64,000 nucleotides of DNA from Arthrobacter sp. MYb23 (lineage in GTDB: Bacteria > Actinomycetota > Actinomycetes > Actinomycetales > Micrococcaceae). A program made the position numbers and the translations under genes. Of this stretch, positions 8,915 to 17,766 are shown one piece after another. The notes below the pieces were generated by a model, which saw only the letters and a list, made by a program, of their open reading frames with translations, ran no database searches and had not been told where the DNA came from. The DNA lies in contig NZ_PCPR01000003.1 of the NCBI RefSeq assembly GCF_002979775.1, positions 1 to 64,000 on the forward strand, read 5' to 3'. The stretch's first letter is position 1. Each line of letters starts with the position of its first letter.

Positions 8915-8987
8915 CCACGGCCACCACCGGTACTGCAAGAGAACTTCATACTGATTCACGCACCATATCAAGGTGCACAGCGACAAA

Positions 8988-9006
8988 GGGCAGACGATGT
9001 CTGCCC
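8988..9006 (+). terminator. Perfect stem-loop between scpB and rluB
   Basis: GGGCAGAC and GTCTGCCC form an eight-pair perfect stem with a three-base loop, 74 bases after the scpB stop. It may end the parA-scpAB transcript or act in the rluB leader. A second small inverted repeat (GTGTTG-N4-CAACAC) follows at 9016-9031. Confidence 0.4.
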
Positions 9007-9064
9007 GGCTGGCTAGTGTTGATTCCAACACCTATTGCCGGCCATTACTACACAAGGACGGGTC

Positions 9065-10279
9065 ATGACACAGGCGGGACGCCAGAGTTCACCACGTAAC
9101 GGTTCGGGACGAAACAGTTCCGGACGCAATGAGGCCAAGGGAGGCGGCACAGGCCGCTCCAACGCCGGCGGCTTCTCCGGCCGCGGCGGCAGCGCCGGCG
9201 CTGGAAAGCGCAACTTCCCACAGGGCGAAGGCCGCCCCTTTAAGGCTTCGAAGCCGCGCGAAGCGGCACCTTTCGATCCTGACAACCCCACAACAGCGGG
9301 CGATTACGACCGCGGCCAGGCAGCCAGGCCCGCGAAGCCTTTCCGCAAGCCAGGCTCCAACAAGCCCGGCTTTGGCAAGGCACCCGGTACTCCCGGTGCA
9401 ATCAAGCCCAAAGCGAAGCCGGCACGGCAGTACGGATCCAAGGCGTTCGGCAGCGAACGCTTCGGCCAGAACCTGGGCCCCATCCGCAAGCCGGCCCGCA
9501 ACCGCGGTCCGCGCCAGGAAGTGCCCCAGTCCGATCTTCATGATGCTGACGGCGTACGCCTGCAAAAGGTCATGGCGCAGGCAGGCGTGGCATCACGCCG
9601 CGTGTGCGAGGAAATGATCCTCGAAGGACGCGTCGAGGTTGACGGTGTGGTGACCACCGAACTTGGTATGCGCGTGGATCCCACGGCCGCCGTGATCCAC
9701 GTTGATGGCATCCGGATCCAGCTCGACGACACCCTCGTCTACATGGTCTTTAACAAGCCCAAGGGCGTCGTTTCCACCATGGAGGACCCCGAAGGCCGCC
9801 CCTGCATCAGCGACTTCCTCAAGAACAACAAGAACAAGGGCGAACGCCTGTTCCATGTTGGCCGGCTCGACGTCGCCACTGAAGGTCTGCTGCTGCTGAC
9901 GAACGACGGCGAACTGGCCAACCGCTTGACGCACCCTTCGTACGAGGTACCCAAGACGTACCTGGTCCAGGTGCGTGGCCCCTTCCCGCAAGGCGTGGGC
10001 GCAAAGCTGAAGAACGGCGTCGAGCTCGAAGACGGCGTTGCTGCGGTGGACTCCTTTAAACTGGTTGACTCGACTCCCGGCCACGTCCTGATTGAGGTTG
10101 TCCTGCACTCAGGCAAGAACCGCATTGTGCGCCGCATGTTTGACGCGGTCGGTTTCCCCGTGGAGCGTCTTGTCCGCGTCAAGGTTGGCCCCATCGGCCT
10201 GGGCGACCAGCGACAGGGCAGCATCCGCAACCTCGGCAGGCAGGAAGTCGGTCACCTCCTGGCATCTGTAGGGCTCTAG
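9065..10279 (+). CDS. rluB: 23S rRNA pseudouridine synthase, RluB-type (RsuA family)
   Basis: This enzyme of the RsuA/RluB/E/F family makes pseudouridine in large-subunit rRNA, most likely near position 2605 (E. coli numbering). The S4 RNA-binding domain begins near residue 157 (RLQKVMAQAGVASRRVCEE). The catalytic Asp is Asp269 in GRLDVATEGL, followed by KTYLVQV and the C-terminal GKNRIVRRMF box. The 404 residues include an N-terminal tail of about 150 residues that is rich in Gly, Lys, Arg, Ser and Pro and surely disordered. Such basic tails are common in actinobacterial RluB. The ATG at 9065 follows AAGGACGG; an ATG at 9035 lacks one. Confidence 0.9.
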   Translation: MTQAGRQSSPRNGSGRNSSGRNEAKGGGTGRSNAGGFSGRGGSAGAGKRNFPQGEGRPFKASKPREAAPFDPDNPTTAGDYDRGQAARPAKPFRKPGSNKPGFGKAPGTPGAIKPKAKPARQYGSKAFGSERFGQNLGPIRKPARNRGPRQEVPQSDLHDADGVRLQKVMAQAGVASRRVCEEMILEGRVEVDGVVTTELGMRVDPTAAVIHVDGIRIQLDDTLVYMVFNKPKGVVSTMEDPEGRPCISDFLKNNKNKGERLFHVGRLDVATEGLLLLTNDGELANRLTHPSYEVPKTYLVQVRGPFPQGVGAKLKNGVELEDGVAAVDSFKLVDSTPGHVLIEVVLHSGKNRIVRRMFDAVGFPVERLVRVKVGPIGLGDQRQGSIRNLGRQEVGHLLASVGL

Positions 10280-10282
10280 GGC

Positions 10283-11389
10283 ATGTCGGCATTCGGTACG
10301 CACAGCCGGGGCCATCTTGATGGCCCGGTCGTCGTTCTCGGTACAGGCTTGCTCGGGGCCAGCATTGGCCTCGGCCTGCGCGGACGCGGAGTCCCCGTTT
10401 TCCTTTCTGATCCCTCGCCCACCAACCAGGCGGTCGCGGTGGACATCGGTGCGGGACGGCCACTGGGGGAGCTGGATGAACAACCCCAACTGGTAGTTGT
10501 CGCAGCCCCGCCGGACGTTACCGCCGACGTCGTGCAGAAGGCACTGGCGGATTACCCGTCAGCGGTGGTTGCCGATATTGCCAGCGTCAAAGCCACCATC
10601 CAGGCACAGTTGCGCGAACGCGGCGTTGACCTCGCCCGCTATGTGGGTACCCACCCCATGGCAGGCAGGGAGAAGTCCGGCCCGGTTGCAGCCAGGGGTG
10701 AGCTTTTCACGTCCATGCCATGGGTGTTGTGCCCCTCCGAAGAAACTTCGGATGCTGCACTCCAGGCTGCACGTTCGCTCGCAGGGGATCTGGGAGCAAT
10801 TGTTTCCCAGTTCACCGCGGACGAGCACGATGAAGCCGTGGCGCTGGTGTCTCATTTGCCGCAGATCATGTCCTCGCTTCTGGCGAGCCGGTTGCAGGGT
10901 ACGCCACTGCATGCCCTGTCCCTGGCAGGCAACGGACTCCGGGACACCACCCGCATCGCAGCCAGCGATCCCACCCTCTGGGTACAAATCCTGGGCGGCA
11001 ACGCGGAGAAGGTGGTTTCAATCCTGCATGGTGTGCGCGAGGACCTGAACCGTCTGATCGGCACCTTGGAAGAACCCCTCGCCCCCGGCGCGCGGCTGGA
11101 CCTCGCCCAGCTGATCAGTGAGGGTAACGCAGGCCAGGCCCGGATCCCCGGGAAGCACGGCGGACCTCCTCAGGCGTACTCGTGGCTCACTATCCTGGTG
11201 GACGACAAGCCGGGCCAGATCGCGCACCTCCTCACGGAGATCGGCGAGATCGGTGTGAACCTCGAAGACCTTCGGCTCGACCATTCCTCAGGACAAAACG
11301 TGGGCATGGTGGAACTTTCCGTGCTACCGAGCAAGCATGACCTCCTTGTTGAAGCTTTGACTGACCGTGGATGGCGGGTACTCCAGTAA
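10283..11389 (+). CDS. tyrA: Prephenate dehydrogenase TyrA
   Basis: TyrA oxidatively decarboxylates prephenate to 4-hydroxyphenylpyruvate with NAD(P)+, the committed step to tyrosine. The Rossmann nucleotide-binding motif GTGLLGASIGLGLRGRG is near residue 20. THPMAGREKSG near residue 119 is the substrate-binding His-containing box. A C-terminal ACT domain (about residues 298-365) should bind tyrosine for feedback control. It starts four bases after rluB and its stop overlaps the cmk start by one base. Confidence 0.92.
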   Translation: MSAFGTHSRGHLDGPVVVLGTGLLGASIGLGLRGRGVPVFLSDPSPTNQAVAVDIGAGRPLGELDEQPQLVVVAAPPDVTADVVQKALADYPSAVVADIASVKATIQAQLRERGVDLARYVGTHPMAGREKSGPVAARGELFTSMPWVLCPSEETSDAALQAARSLAGDLGAIVSQFTADEHDEAVALVSHLPQIMSSLLASRLQGTPLHALSLAGNGLRDTTRIAASDPTLWVQILGGNAEKVVSILHGVREDLNRLIGTLEEPLAPGARLDLAQLISEGNAGQARIPGKHGGPPQAYSWLTILVDDKPGQIAHLLTEIGEIGVNLEDLRLDHSSGQNVGMVELSVLPSKHDLLVEALTDRGWRVLQ

Positions 11390-12102
11390 TGACGCGTGAA
11401 TTCTTTGGCCCGGAGACAGTTGCCCGTCCCGGCAAGCCGCTCGTGATCGCAATCGACGGCCCTTCGGGGTCCGGCAAGTCCAGCGTCAGCAAAGAAGTTG
11501 CCCGGCGCTTGAAGCTGGCGTACCTCGACACCGGTGCGATGTACCGTGCCCTGACGTGGTATTGCCTCAAGACCGGCGTTGACCTTCAGGACGGTGCCGC
11601 GGTGGAGCAGGCTTCCAAGGCCATGCCGTTGGAGATCAGTACCACTACCGCCACGGAGTATGTGGCGGTTGATGGCACGGACATCACGGACGAGATCCGG
11701 GATCCTTTGATCTCCTCGTCGGTTAGTGCTGTGGCCACGACGCTCGGTGCCCGCACCGAGCTGATTCGTCGCCAGCGTGAGCTGATCGACCAGCACCACC
11801 GCCGCATGGTGGTGGAAGGGCGCGACATCACCACCGTCGTCGTCCCCAATGCTGAGGTCCGCATGCTCTTGACCGCGAGCGAGGAAGCCAGGCTGCGGCG
11901 TCGTGGGATCCAGTTGGGCGGCACGCAGACCAAGGAACAGCTCAAGGCTCAGGTGATCCAGCGTGACGCCAAGGACTCAACGGTAGTGAACTTCACCCAA
12001 GCGGCCGACGGCGTGGTGACGCTCGACTCTTCGGACCTGAATTTTGAGGAAACCGTTGAAACCGCCTTGGCGATCGTGAGCAAGGTTATCTATGGTGACT
12101 GA
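11389..12102 (+). CDS. cmk: Cytidylate kinase
   Basis: This 237-residue nucleoside monophosphate kinase phosphorylates CMP and dCMP with ATP. The P-loop GPSGSGKSSVSKEVAR is near residue 24, followed by LDTGAMYRA, which binds the base and ribose, and VVEGRDITTVV. I favour the ATG at 11389, which overlaps the tyrA stop by one base (TAATG), over an in-frame ATG at 11371. The order rluB-tyrA-cmk-plsC-der is a familiar actinobacterial arrangement. Confidence 0.93.
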   Translation: MTREFFGPETVARPGKPLVIAIDGPSGSGKSSVSKEVARRLKLAYLDTGAMYRALTWYCLKTGVDLQDGAAVEQASKAMPLEISTTTATEYVAVDGTDITDEIRDPLISSSVSAVATTLGARTELIRRQRELIDQHHRRMVVEGRDITTVVVPNAEVRMLLTASEEARLRRRGIQLGGTQTKEQLKAQVIQRDAKDSTVVNFTQAADGVVTLDSSDLNFEETVETALAIVSKVIYGD

Positions 12103-12826
12103 GACCCGGCTCCCCTCTGCAGGGAGCAGGCTGTGGAGCCGACCGGTGGGCTGGTTCCTTGACCACGTCATCTACCGGACCATCGTGGCGGGCAAAAGCA
12201 ACGTTCCTGCGGCCGGACCGGTGGTTTTCGCGGCGAACCACATCAGCTTCCTGGACGGACCGGTGATGTTCGGCGCGTCGCCGCGTCCCATGCACATCCT
12301 GGTTAAGAAAGAGATGTTCAAAGGTTTCCTGGGCAAGGTTCTGAGAGGGGCCGGACAGATACCCGTGGACCGGACCGGTGACCGCACCGCCCTGCACCGC
12401 GGCAAGAAACTGCTCGACGCCGGCCGTTGCGTCGGGATTCTTCCCGAAGGAACCCGGGGGAGCGGCTCGGCAGAAAACATCAGCAACGGAGTAGCGTGGC
12501 TCGCTCTGAACTCGGGAGCCACAGTTATCCCGGTCGCCATCCTTGGAACCCGTCAGGGTGATGAGCATCGCGACCATATCCCCAAACCCCGCCGCAAGCT
12601 CCATGTGAGCTTCGGCGAACCCATTACGGTGAAGCGCCGGAAGGGCGAACCGGGGCGTGTTTCAATGGACAGGGCGGCTGCGGAGATCCGTGAAGCCCTG
12701 GCCGGTCACGTCCAGGACGCCATCCGGGCCACAGGCCAGGGTCTTCCCCTGGAACCTGCGCCCGGAGAACCCACTTCGCATCACCGCCACACAGCAGTAG
12801 CCGGGACGCCGGCAGACCACCACTAA
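12092..12826 (+). CDS. 1-acyl-sn-glycerol-3-phosphate acyltransferase (PlsC family)
   Basis: This 244-residue acyltransferase carries the family box NHISFLDG (His and Asp separated by four residues) near residue 50. The glycerol-phosphate binding motif LPEGTRG lies near residue 115. It probably adds the second acyl chain to lysophosphatidate in membrane lipid synthesis. It overlaps cmk by 11 bases and precedes der by 10, so it belongs to the same operon. A second PlsC paralogue is at 30405, so their division of labour is open. Confidence 0.87.
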   Translation: MVTETRLPSAGSRLWSRPVGWFLDHVIYRTIVAGKSNVPAAGPVVFAANHISFLDGPVMFGASPRPMHILVKKEMFKGFLGKVLRGAGQIPVDRTGDRTALHRGKKLLDAGRCVGILPEGTRGSGSAENISNGVAWLALNSGATVIPVAILGTRQGDEHRDHIPKPRRKLHVSFGEPITVKRRKGEPGRVSMDRAAAEIREALAGHVQDAIRATGQGLPLEPAPGEPTSHHRHTAVAGTPADHH

Positions 12827-12836
12827 GGAAAGTGCA

Positions 12837-14387
12837 ATGAGCGATACGACTCAAAAATCCGGCCTCCACGGAGCCGGCGACGACGAATACACGCCCACCG
12901 GCACCGACCAGGTGGCGGAAAACCTGGCGGCCCTGGACGACGACGAGGCCGAACTCCGCGCGGCCACCCTCCGGGCAGGCTTGGAGGACTACGAACTCGA
13001 CGAAGAAGATGCCGCGCTGCTCAGCGGTGAATACGGTGATGAAGGGGACGAGGGTCCCCTCAAGCTGGACCCGGTTTTGGCCATCATCGGACGCCCGAAC
13101 GTGGGCAAGTCCACGTTGGTCAACCGCATCCTTGGGCGCCGCGAAGCCGTTGTTGAGGACACCCCGGGCGTTACCCGCGACCGCGTCATGTACTCGGCCC
13201 GCTGGAACGGCCGCAACTTCACCCTGGTGGACACCGGCGGTTGGGAGCACGACGCGAAGGGCATCCACGCCCGCGTAGCCGAGCAGGCCGAAATGGCCGT
13301 GGAGCTTGCTGATGCAGTTCTCTTCGTGGTGGACTCTGCCGTTGGCGCAACAGCCACGGACGAGGGCGTCATGAAGATGCTCCGCAAGAGCAAGAAGCCG
13401 GTCATCATGGTGGCCAACAAGGTGGACGACTTCGCCCAGGAAGCGGATTCCGCCGCACTGTGGGGCTTGGGCTTTGGCCAGCCGTATCCGGTTTCGGCCC
13501 TGCACGGTCGCGGCGTTGCAGACCTCCTGGACCACGTCATGGACACCCTGCCCGAGTTCTCCTTGGTGGATGGGGTGGAACGTTCAGGCGGTCCTCGCCG
13601 TATCGCCCTGATTGGTCGCCCGAACGTGGGTAAGTCTTCGCTGCTCAATAAGCTGGCGGGTTCCGAGCGCGTAGTGGTGGATCCTCTGGCCGGCACCACG
13701 CGTGACCCGGTAGACGAGTTCATCGAACTCGGTGACCGCACATGGCGCTTTGTGGACACCGCAGGTATCCGCCGCCGCCAGCACATGGCCCAGGGCGCCG
13801 ACTTCTATGCCTCCCTGCGTACGCAGGCCGCGCTCGAAAAGGCGGAGGTCGCCGTCGTGCTTCTTGCCGTCGACGAAGTCCTCAGCGAGCAGGATGTCCG
13901 CATCCTCCAGCTGGCTATCGAGTCCGGCCGTGCACTGGTTCTGGCCTTCAACAAGTGGGACCTGCTGGACGACGAACGCCGCCGCTACCTGGAACGCGAA
14001 ATCGATCAGGACCTGGCCCACGTTGAATGGGCTCCGCGCGTGAACATTTCGGCCAAGACGGGCTGGCACAAGGACCGTTTGGTCCCTGCGCTGGATATCG
14101 CCTTGGAGAGCTGGGACCGCCGTATCCCCACGGGACGCCTGAACGCGTTCCTGGGCGAGCTCGTGGCAGCGCACCCGCACCCGGTCCGTGGTGGAAAGCA
14201 GCCGCGCATCCTCTTCGGCACCCAGGCATCCAGCCGCCCGCCGAAGTTCGTCTTGTTCACCACCGGCTTCCTGGATCCCGGATACCGTCGCTTCATCACG
14301 CGTCGCCTCCGCGAAACGTTCGGCTTTGAGGGCACGCCCATCGAGGTCAACATGCGCGTACGCGAGAAGCGTGGCAAGAAGCGCTAA
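12837..14387 (+). CDS. der: Ribosome biogenesis GTPase Der (EngA)
   Basis: Der is an essential GTPase of 50S ribosome assembly with two tandem G domains and a KH-like C-terminal domain. Both P-loops are intact: [12 protein letters not shown] near residue 85 and [12 protein letters not shown] near residue 259. NKVD and NKWD supply the G4 motifs. The C-terminal KH-like domain ends in [11 protein letters not shown]. It is 516 residues long; an acidic N-terminal extension of about 75 residues (rich in Asp and Glu) precedes the first G domain, as is usual in actinobacteria. Confidence 0.94.
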   Translation: MSDTTQKSGLHGAGDDEYTPTGTDQVAENLAALDDDEAELRAATLRAGLEDYELDEEDAALLSGEYGDEGDEGPLKLDPVLAIIGRPNVGKSTLVNRILGRREAVVEDTPGVTRDRVMYSARWNGRNFTLVDTGGWEHDAKGIHARVAEQAEMAVELADAVLFVVDSAVGATATDEGVMKMLRKSKKPVIMVANKVDDFAQEADSAALWGLGFGQPYPVSALHGRGVADLLDHVMDTLPEFSLVDGVERSGGPRRIALIGRPNVGKSSLLNKLAGSERVVVDPLAGTTRDPVDEFIELGDRTWRFVDTAGIRRRQHMAQGADFYASLRTQAALEKAEVAVVLLAVDEVLSEQDVRILQLAIESGRALVLAFNKWDLLDDERRRYLEREIDQDLAHVEWAPRVNISAKTGWHKDRLVPALDIALESWDRRIPTGRLNAFLGELVAAHPHPVRGGKQPRILFGTQASSRPPKFVLFTTGFLDPGYRRFITRRLRETFGFEGTPIEVNMRVREKRGKKR

Positions 14388-14389
14388 GT

Positions 14390-14430
14390 GAGACGGGCAT
14401 CACAGCCCACTTTGGCTGTGATGGCGTCTC
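14390..14430 (+). terminator. Hairpin terminator after der
   Basis: GAGACG, a two-base to one-base internal loop, then CATCACAGCC pairs with GGCTGTGATG and CGTCTC around a six-base loop. It lies directly after the der stop codon and would end the parA-to-der gene run. No T-tract follows. Confidence 0.6.
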
Positions 14431-14528
14431 CCGCCTCCAACTTCGTGTAAGCTTTTGGAGGTGGTTCGGCCGGACTGCTTAGGTGGGACTCTTCGGAGGA
14501 AAACTTAGGCGGAGAACGGTGGAACCAG

Positions 14529-14605
<77 letters not shown>

Positions 14606-14606
14606 T

Positions 14607-14647
14607 AAAGGCCGGAATCACGTGGAAACACGGTGATTCCGGCCTTT
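14607..14647 (+). terminator. Terminator of the tRNA-Pro gene
   Basis: A perfect 15-pair stem (AAAGGCCGGAATCAC with its complement) with an 11-base loop begins one base after the tRNA CCA end. Its 3' arm ends in TTT. Confidence 0.85.
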
Positions 14648-14674
14648 GGTCGTTAATGCCTGATTGCTCCCGGT

Positions 14675-14719
14675 CTTGTTCGAATCACTCGCCGTTGAAC
14701 GCCGAGGGATTCGAACAAG
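14675..14719. repeat. 12-base perfect inverted repeat between tRNA-Pro and marR
   Basis: CTTGTTCGAATC at 14675-14686 is the exact inverse of 14708-14719. An inner CTCG/CGAG pair sits in the 21-base gap. It ends 13 bases from the stop of the marR gene on the minus strand, so it may be that gene's terminator, though no T-run follows in either direction. Confidence 0.6.
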
Positions 14720-14732
14720 CCCGCAGATCCAG

Positions 14733-15179
14733 CTAGACCTTCTGCAGCGCGCCGAGCGCCCGCACCAGCGGCTCGAGTTCGGGCACGGACTCGGCAGCCT
14801 CAAGAGCAGACGCAAGGGTCTGGTCATGCACCGGCTTGGCTGCTTCGAGGAGCTTCTGGCCGGCCAGCGTCAACTCGGTGTAAATGCCGCGGCGGTCGTC
14901 GGCGCACAGGATGCGGGTGAGCAGGCCCCGGTCCTCCAGGCGGTTGACCAGGCGGGTGGTGGCGCTACTGGACAGGGCAGTGGCGCGGGCCAGCTGCTGC
15001 ATCCGCATGTGCCAGCCATCCTGGCGGCTCAGCGCATCCAAAACGGCGTATTCCACTACCGACAGCTCGCTCGTGGCCTGAAGGGACTTCTCGAGCTCCG
15101 TTTCGATGCTCCCGTGCAGGGCGGCAAGGGTCCGCCAGCCCTGTGCGCGTACTTCGACGGCGTCATCCTTGATGCCCAT
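14733..15179 (-). CDS. MarR-family transcriptional regulator
   Basis: This 148-residue winged-helix protein has the MarR layout: helix 1, then ELSVVEYAVLDALS, the recognition part MRMQQLARATALSSSATTRLVNRLEDRGLL, and the wing CADDRRGIYTELTLAG. I take the ATG at 15179 (MGIKDDAVEV). Longer readings would run across the divergent promoter and the operator-like repeats. It is divergent from an MFS exporter and most likely represses it until a drug or phenolic ligand binds. Confidence 0.88.
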   Translation of the reverse strand: MGIKDDAVEVRAQGWRTLAALHGSIETELEKSLQATSELSVVEYAVLDALSRQDGWHMRMQQLARATALSSSATTRLVNRLEDRGLLTRILCADDRRGIYTELTLAGQKLLEAAKPVHDQTLASALEAAESVPELEPLVRALGALQKV

Positions 15180-15230
15180 GTGTGCTGTGCTCCTGACTCG
15201 ATGTCGTGTGAATCGCGACGCATCGCAAAG

Positions 15231-15287
15231 TAGTTGTTTGCGCAAGTACCTAGCGTGTGCAACTATATACAGAGCGTCTGCAACTAT
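15231..15287. promoter_or_regulatory. MarR operator cluster in the marR/MFS divergent promoter
   Basis: The gap holds TAGTTG-N6-CAAGTA (15231-15248), an imperfect inverted pair, and two direct copies of TGCAACTAT at 15258-15266 and 15279-15287. The direct copies are 21 bases apart, two helical turns. CAACTA is the inverse of TAGTTG, so all three share one half-site. AT-rich -10-like stretches (TATATA, TATTAT) overlap the copies. Confidence 0.6.
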
Positions 15288-15352
15288 TATTCTACGGTTC
15301 CCGACGACGCACTTCCACTCCCGGACGGAACCGACCATTTAAGGAGCTCCAC

Positions 15353-16561
15353 ATGCCCGCAGGGTTGATTGCCCTTGCCCTCGGCGGATTCGGCATCGGA
15401 CTAACCGAATTCGTGATCATGGGCCTCTTGCCGGAAGTTGCTGCCGACTTCAACGTCAGCGAGGCTTCGGCAGGCTGGTTCATCTCCGGCTACGCTCTTA
15501 GCGTCACAGCCGGTGCACTCCTGGTGACGGCCGCAGTGACCAGACTTCCGCGCAAGCCGGTACTCCTTGGCCTGCTCGTCTTGTTCATTGCCGGCAACTT
15601 CTTGTCCGCCATTGCTGACAGTTATGCGGCCATGATGATCGGCCGTATCGTCGCGGCGCTCTGCCACGGCGCATTCTTCGGCATCGGTTCAGTGGTGGCG
15701 GCGAGCCTGGTGCCTTCCCACAAAAAGGCCGGCGCCATCGCCATCATGTTCACTGGCCTTACCGCAGCCAACGTGCTGGGGGTTCCCTTCGGAACGCTGC
15801 TTGGCCAGAACTTCGGCTGGCGCTCAACTTTTTGGGCGATTACCGCCATCGGTGTCGTTGCCCTGCTCGGCATCGCACTGATGGTTCCCACATCCACCAC
15901 GGAACCCACAAAAGGCCTCCGCAGCGAACTGGGCGCCTTCACTTCCGGTCAAGTCTGGCTCTCCATCATCGTGACCATCCTCGGGTTTGGTGGCATGTTC
16001 GGTGCCTTCACCTACATCGCTTTCACTCTCACCGAGGTGTCCGGTTTCGAATCAGGAGCCGTGCCGTGGCTCCTGGTGCTCTTTGGTGGCGGGCTGTTCG
16101 TCGGCAACTTCCTGGGCGGCAAGGCTGCGGACAAAGCGTTGGACAAGTCGCTCATTGTCATCCTTGCCGGACTTGTGGCAGTGCTGATCTTCTTCGCCCT
16201 TACCGCTTCCAACAGCATCGCAACACTGGTGTCACTGGCGCTCATGGGCGGTTTCGGCTTTGCCACCGTCCCGGGACTCCAAATGCGAGTGATGCACTTC
16301 GCCTCCTCCGCGCCCACGCTGGCATCCGGCGCCAACATCGGCGCATTCAACCTGGGCAACGCTCTCGGAGCCTGGCTCGGCGGGGTCACCATTACCGCCG
16401 GCCTCGGCTATACCTCGCCCATCTGGGCTGGAGCCGGCATCACCATAGCCGCTCTCCTGGTCATGCTGGCGGCGGCCGCAGCAGCACGGCGCGGTGGACC
16501 CGCGGCACCCGCTGCAGCCCCCGACGTCGAACGCGAACCGCATGAGGCCACCATCGCCTGA
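15353..16561 (+). CDS. MFS transporter, drug or sugar efflux type
   Basis: This 402-residue major facilitator has about 12 membrane helices and belongs to the AraJ/Cmx/PbuE-like DHA1 group. The N-terminal GGFGIGLTEFVIMGLLPEVA is the usual first helix of that group. The segment TRLPRKPVLL is the loop-2/3 motif in a changed form. The ATG at 15353 has AAGGAGC at good spacing. Being divergent from a MarR gene, it is probably an inducible exporter of a toxic compound; the substrate cannot be read from sequence. Confidence 0.87.
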   Translation: MPAGLIALALGGFGIGLTEFVIMGLLPEVAADFNVSEASAGWFISGYALSVTAGALLVTAAVTRLPRKPVLLGLLVLFIAGNFLSAIADSYAAMMIGRIVAALCHGAFFGIGSVVAASLVPSHKKAGAIAIMFTGLTAANVLGVPFGTLLGQNFGWRSTFWAITAIGVVALLGIALMVPTSTTEPTKGLRSELGAFTSGQVWLSIIVTILGFGGMFGAFTYIAFTLTEVSGFESGAVPWLLVLFGGGLFVGNFLGGKAADKALDKSLIVILAGLVAVLIFFALTASNSIATLVSLALMGGFGFATVPGLQMRVMHFASSAPTLASGANIGAFNLGNALGAWLGGVTITAGLGYTSPIWAGAGITIAALLVMLAAAAAARRGGPAAPAAAPDVEREPHEATIA

Positions 16562-16616
16562 CGCCGGGGCGCGAAGCTTGGCTGAAAAGCCGGGCTACAT
16601 GTCAGGTCACACAAAG

Positions 16617-16653
16617 AAGAAGCCCGTTACGGACAATCCGTGACGGGCTTCTT
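16617..16653. terminator. Bidirectional terminator between two convergent genes
   Basis: AAGAAGCCCGT and ACGGGCTTCTT, with inner ACGGA/TCCGT, form one long hairpin. A-rich and T-rich flanks let it serve both the MFS gene and the membrane-protein gene that faces it. Confidence 0.8.
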
Positions 16654-16659
16654 GGCGTC

Positions 16660-17256
16660 TCAGGCGTTAGGGGTGGTGTCCCGTGTTTCGGTTTCAACGT
16701 TCTTCGCAGTACTGGTCTTTGCAGCACTGACGCGCTGGTGTTCTGCTTGCCGGAGCACTTTCATCTGCTTTCCCCTTCGCCGCCATAGCGCCCAGAGAAT
16801 GGTGACCGCAATGAAGATGAGCACAGCAGCAACGGCAGAAATGGCAGTCCACGTTGTGAAGAATCCTGCATCCACGCTCAAGGTCCGCTGGCCGGCGTGG
16901 GCGGACTCCGTGCTGCCGAAAGCGATGCCTGCGGTGAGCAGGTTGGGCGTCGCGATGGCGACGGCCACCAGGACAATGGCGATTTTCCAGGGCCAGGACA
17001 CCGATTTGCGGGTAGCTTGCCACGCCACGAGGAGCGGAATGAAAGTGAAAACGAATCCGTAGAACATGCCCACCAGGACGCTGGCTCCAAGATCGCGCCG
17101 GACCTGCCCGGCGATGACATCGGACCACCAGCGGGGGAGGATGGCCCCGAGGATGAAGTACGCGGCCACAGCGACAAGTGCTGCCACCAGGATCAGGATT
17201 ATTTTTACGCCCGCATTGCGCTTTTTCTGAGCTGGTACTTGTGCTTGTTCGGTCAT
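16660..17256 (-). CDS. Conserved actinobacterial membrane protein, unknown function
   Basis: I do not recognise a functional family. The 198-residue protein has a short basic N-terminus and about four hydrophobic helices (near residues 18-40, 57-80, 88-110 and 132-155). A polar Lys/Arg/Thr-rich tail of about 40 residues follows. The sequence between helices one and two, PRWWSDVIAGQVRRDLGASVL, is distinctive. It shares a terminator with the convergent MFS gene and is divergent from gcvH. Codon use looks like its neighbours. Confidence 0.75.
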   Translation of the reverse strand: MTEQAQVPAQKKRNAGVKIILILVAALVAVAAYFILGAILPRWWSDVIAGQVRRDLGASVLVGMFYGFVFTFIPLLVAWQATRKSVSWPWKIAIVLVAVAIATPNLLTAGIAFGSTESAHAGQRTLSVDAGFFTTWTAISAVAAVLIFIAVTILWALWRRRGKQMKVLRQAEHQRVSAAKTSTAKNVETETRDTTPNA

Positions 17257-17302
17257 GGGTCAATCATGGCAGAGACCCCATCAGGTGCAGGGGAAATGTG
17301 CC

Positions 17303-17330
17303 TATACTTTCAGCGGTGGCCATCTGAAAG
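17303..17330 (+). promoter_or_regulatory. Probable gcvH promoter with inverted repeat
   Basis: TATACT (17303-17308) is a good -10 hexamer 66 bases before the gcvH GTG. It overlaps a seven-base perfect inverted repeat, CTTTCAG-N10-CTGAAAG (17307-17330), which would sit at the start of the transcript as a hairpin or operator. I see no clear -35. Confidence 0.4.
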
Positions 17331-17373
17331 GGCCGCCGTCGAGGTTCATAAATGTCCCGATGAAAGGCCACCA

Positions 17374-17760
17374 GTGAGCAATATTCCGGAAGAACTCTCC
17401 TACACCGCAGAACACGAATGGGTTACTGCTCCAGATGCCGACGGCGTAGTACGCATTGGCATCACGGACTTCGCCCAGGACGCTTTGGGTGACGTTGTCT
17501 ATGCTCAGATGCCCGAGCCCGGGACAAAAGTCACCGGCAATGAAGTTGTTGGCGAAGTGGAATCAACAAAGAGCGTCAGCGATATCTATGCGCCGGTGAC
17601 AGGCGAAGTCACCAATCGAAATGACGCCCTGGACACTGATCCGGCCCTGATTAACTCAGACCCGTACGGCGAGGGATGGCTTATTGAAGTAAAGCTTGCA
17701 GAAGCTGATGCAGTGGAATCCCTGCTCAGTGCATCGGAGTACGAACAACAGGTAGGCTAA
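17374..17760 (+). CDS. gcvH: Glycine cleavage system H protein
   Basis: GcvH is the lipoyl carrier that shuttles the aminomethyl group between the P, T and L proteins of glycine cleavage. This 128-residue protein has the lipoyl Lys at about residue 66 in EVESTKSVSDIYAPVTGEV. The N-terminal ELSYTAEHEWV and the C-terminal GEGWLIEV are typical. The GTG at 17374 (SNIPEEL) follows GAAAGG; upstream reading is open but not protein-like. gcvP and gcvT are not nearby. Sitting next to garA and ftsR is conserved in actinobacteria. Confidence 0.95.
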   Translation: MSNIPEELSYTAEHEWVTAPDADGVVRIGITDFAQDALGDVVYAQMPEPGTKVTGNEVVGEVESTKSVSDIYAPVTGEVTNRNDALDTDPALINSDPYGEGWLIEVKLAEADAVESLLSASEYEQQVG

Positions 17761-17766
17761 AGTTAT

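Noticed and set aside
16897..17373. N-terminal extension of GcvH
   Set aside because: The open frame upstream of the GTG at 17374 is antisense to the membrane-protein gene, and GcvH proteins start at the residues encoded from 17374.
17261..17373. Glycine riboswitch before gcvH
   Set aside because: I looked for the tandem aptamer pattern. The gap is about 110 bases and shows only one small hairpin, too little for a glycine riboswitch.
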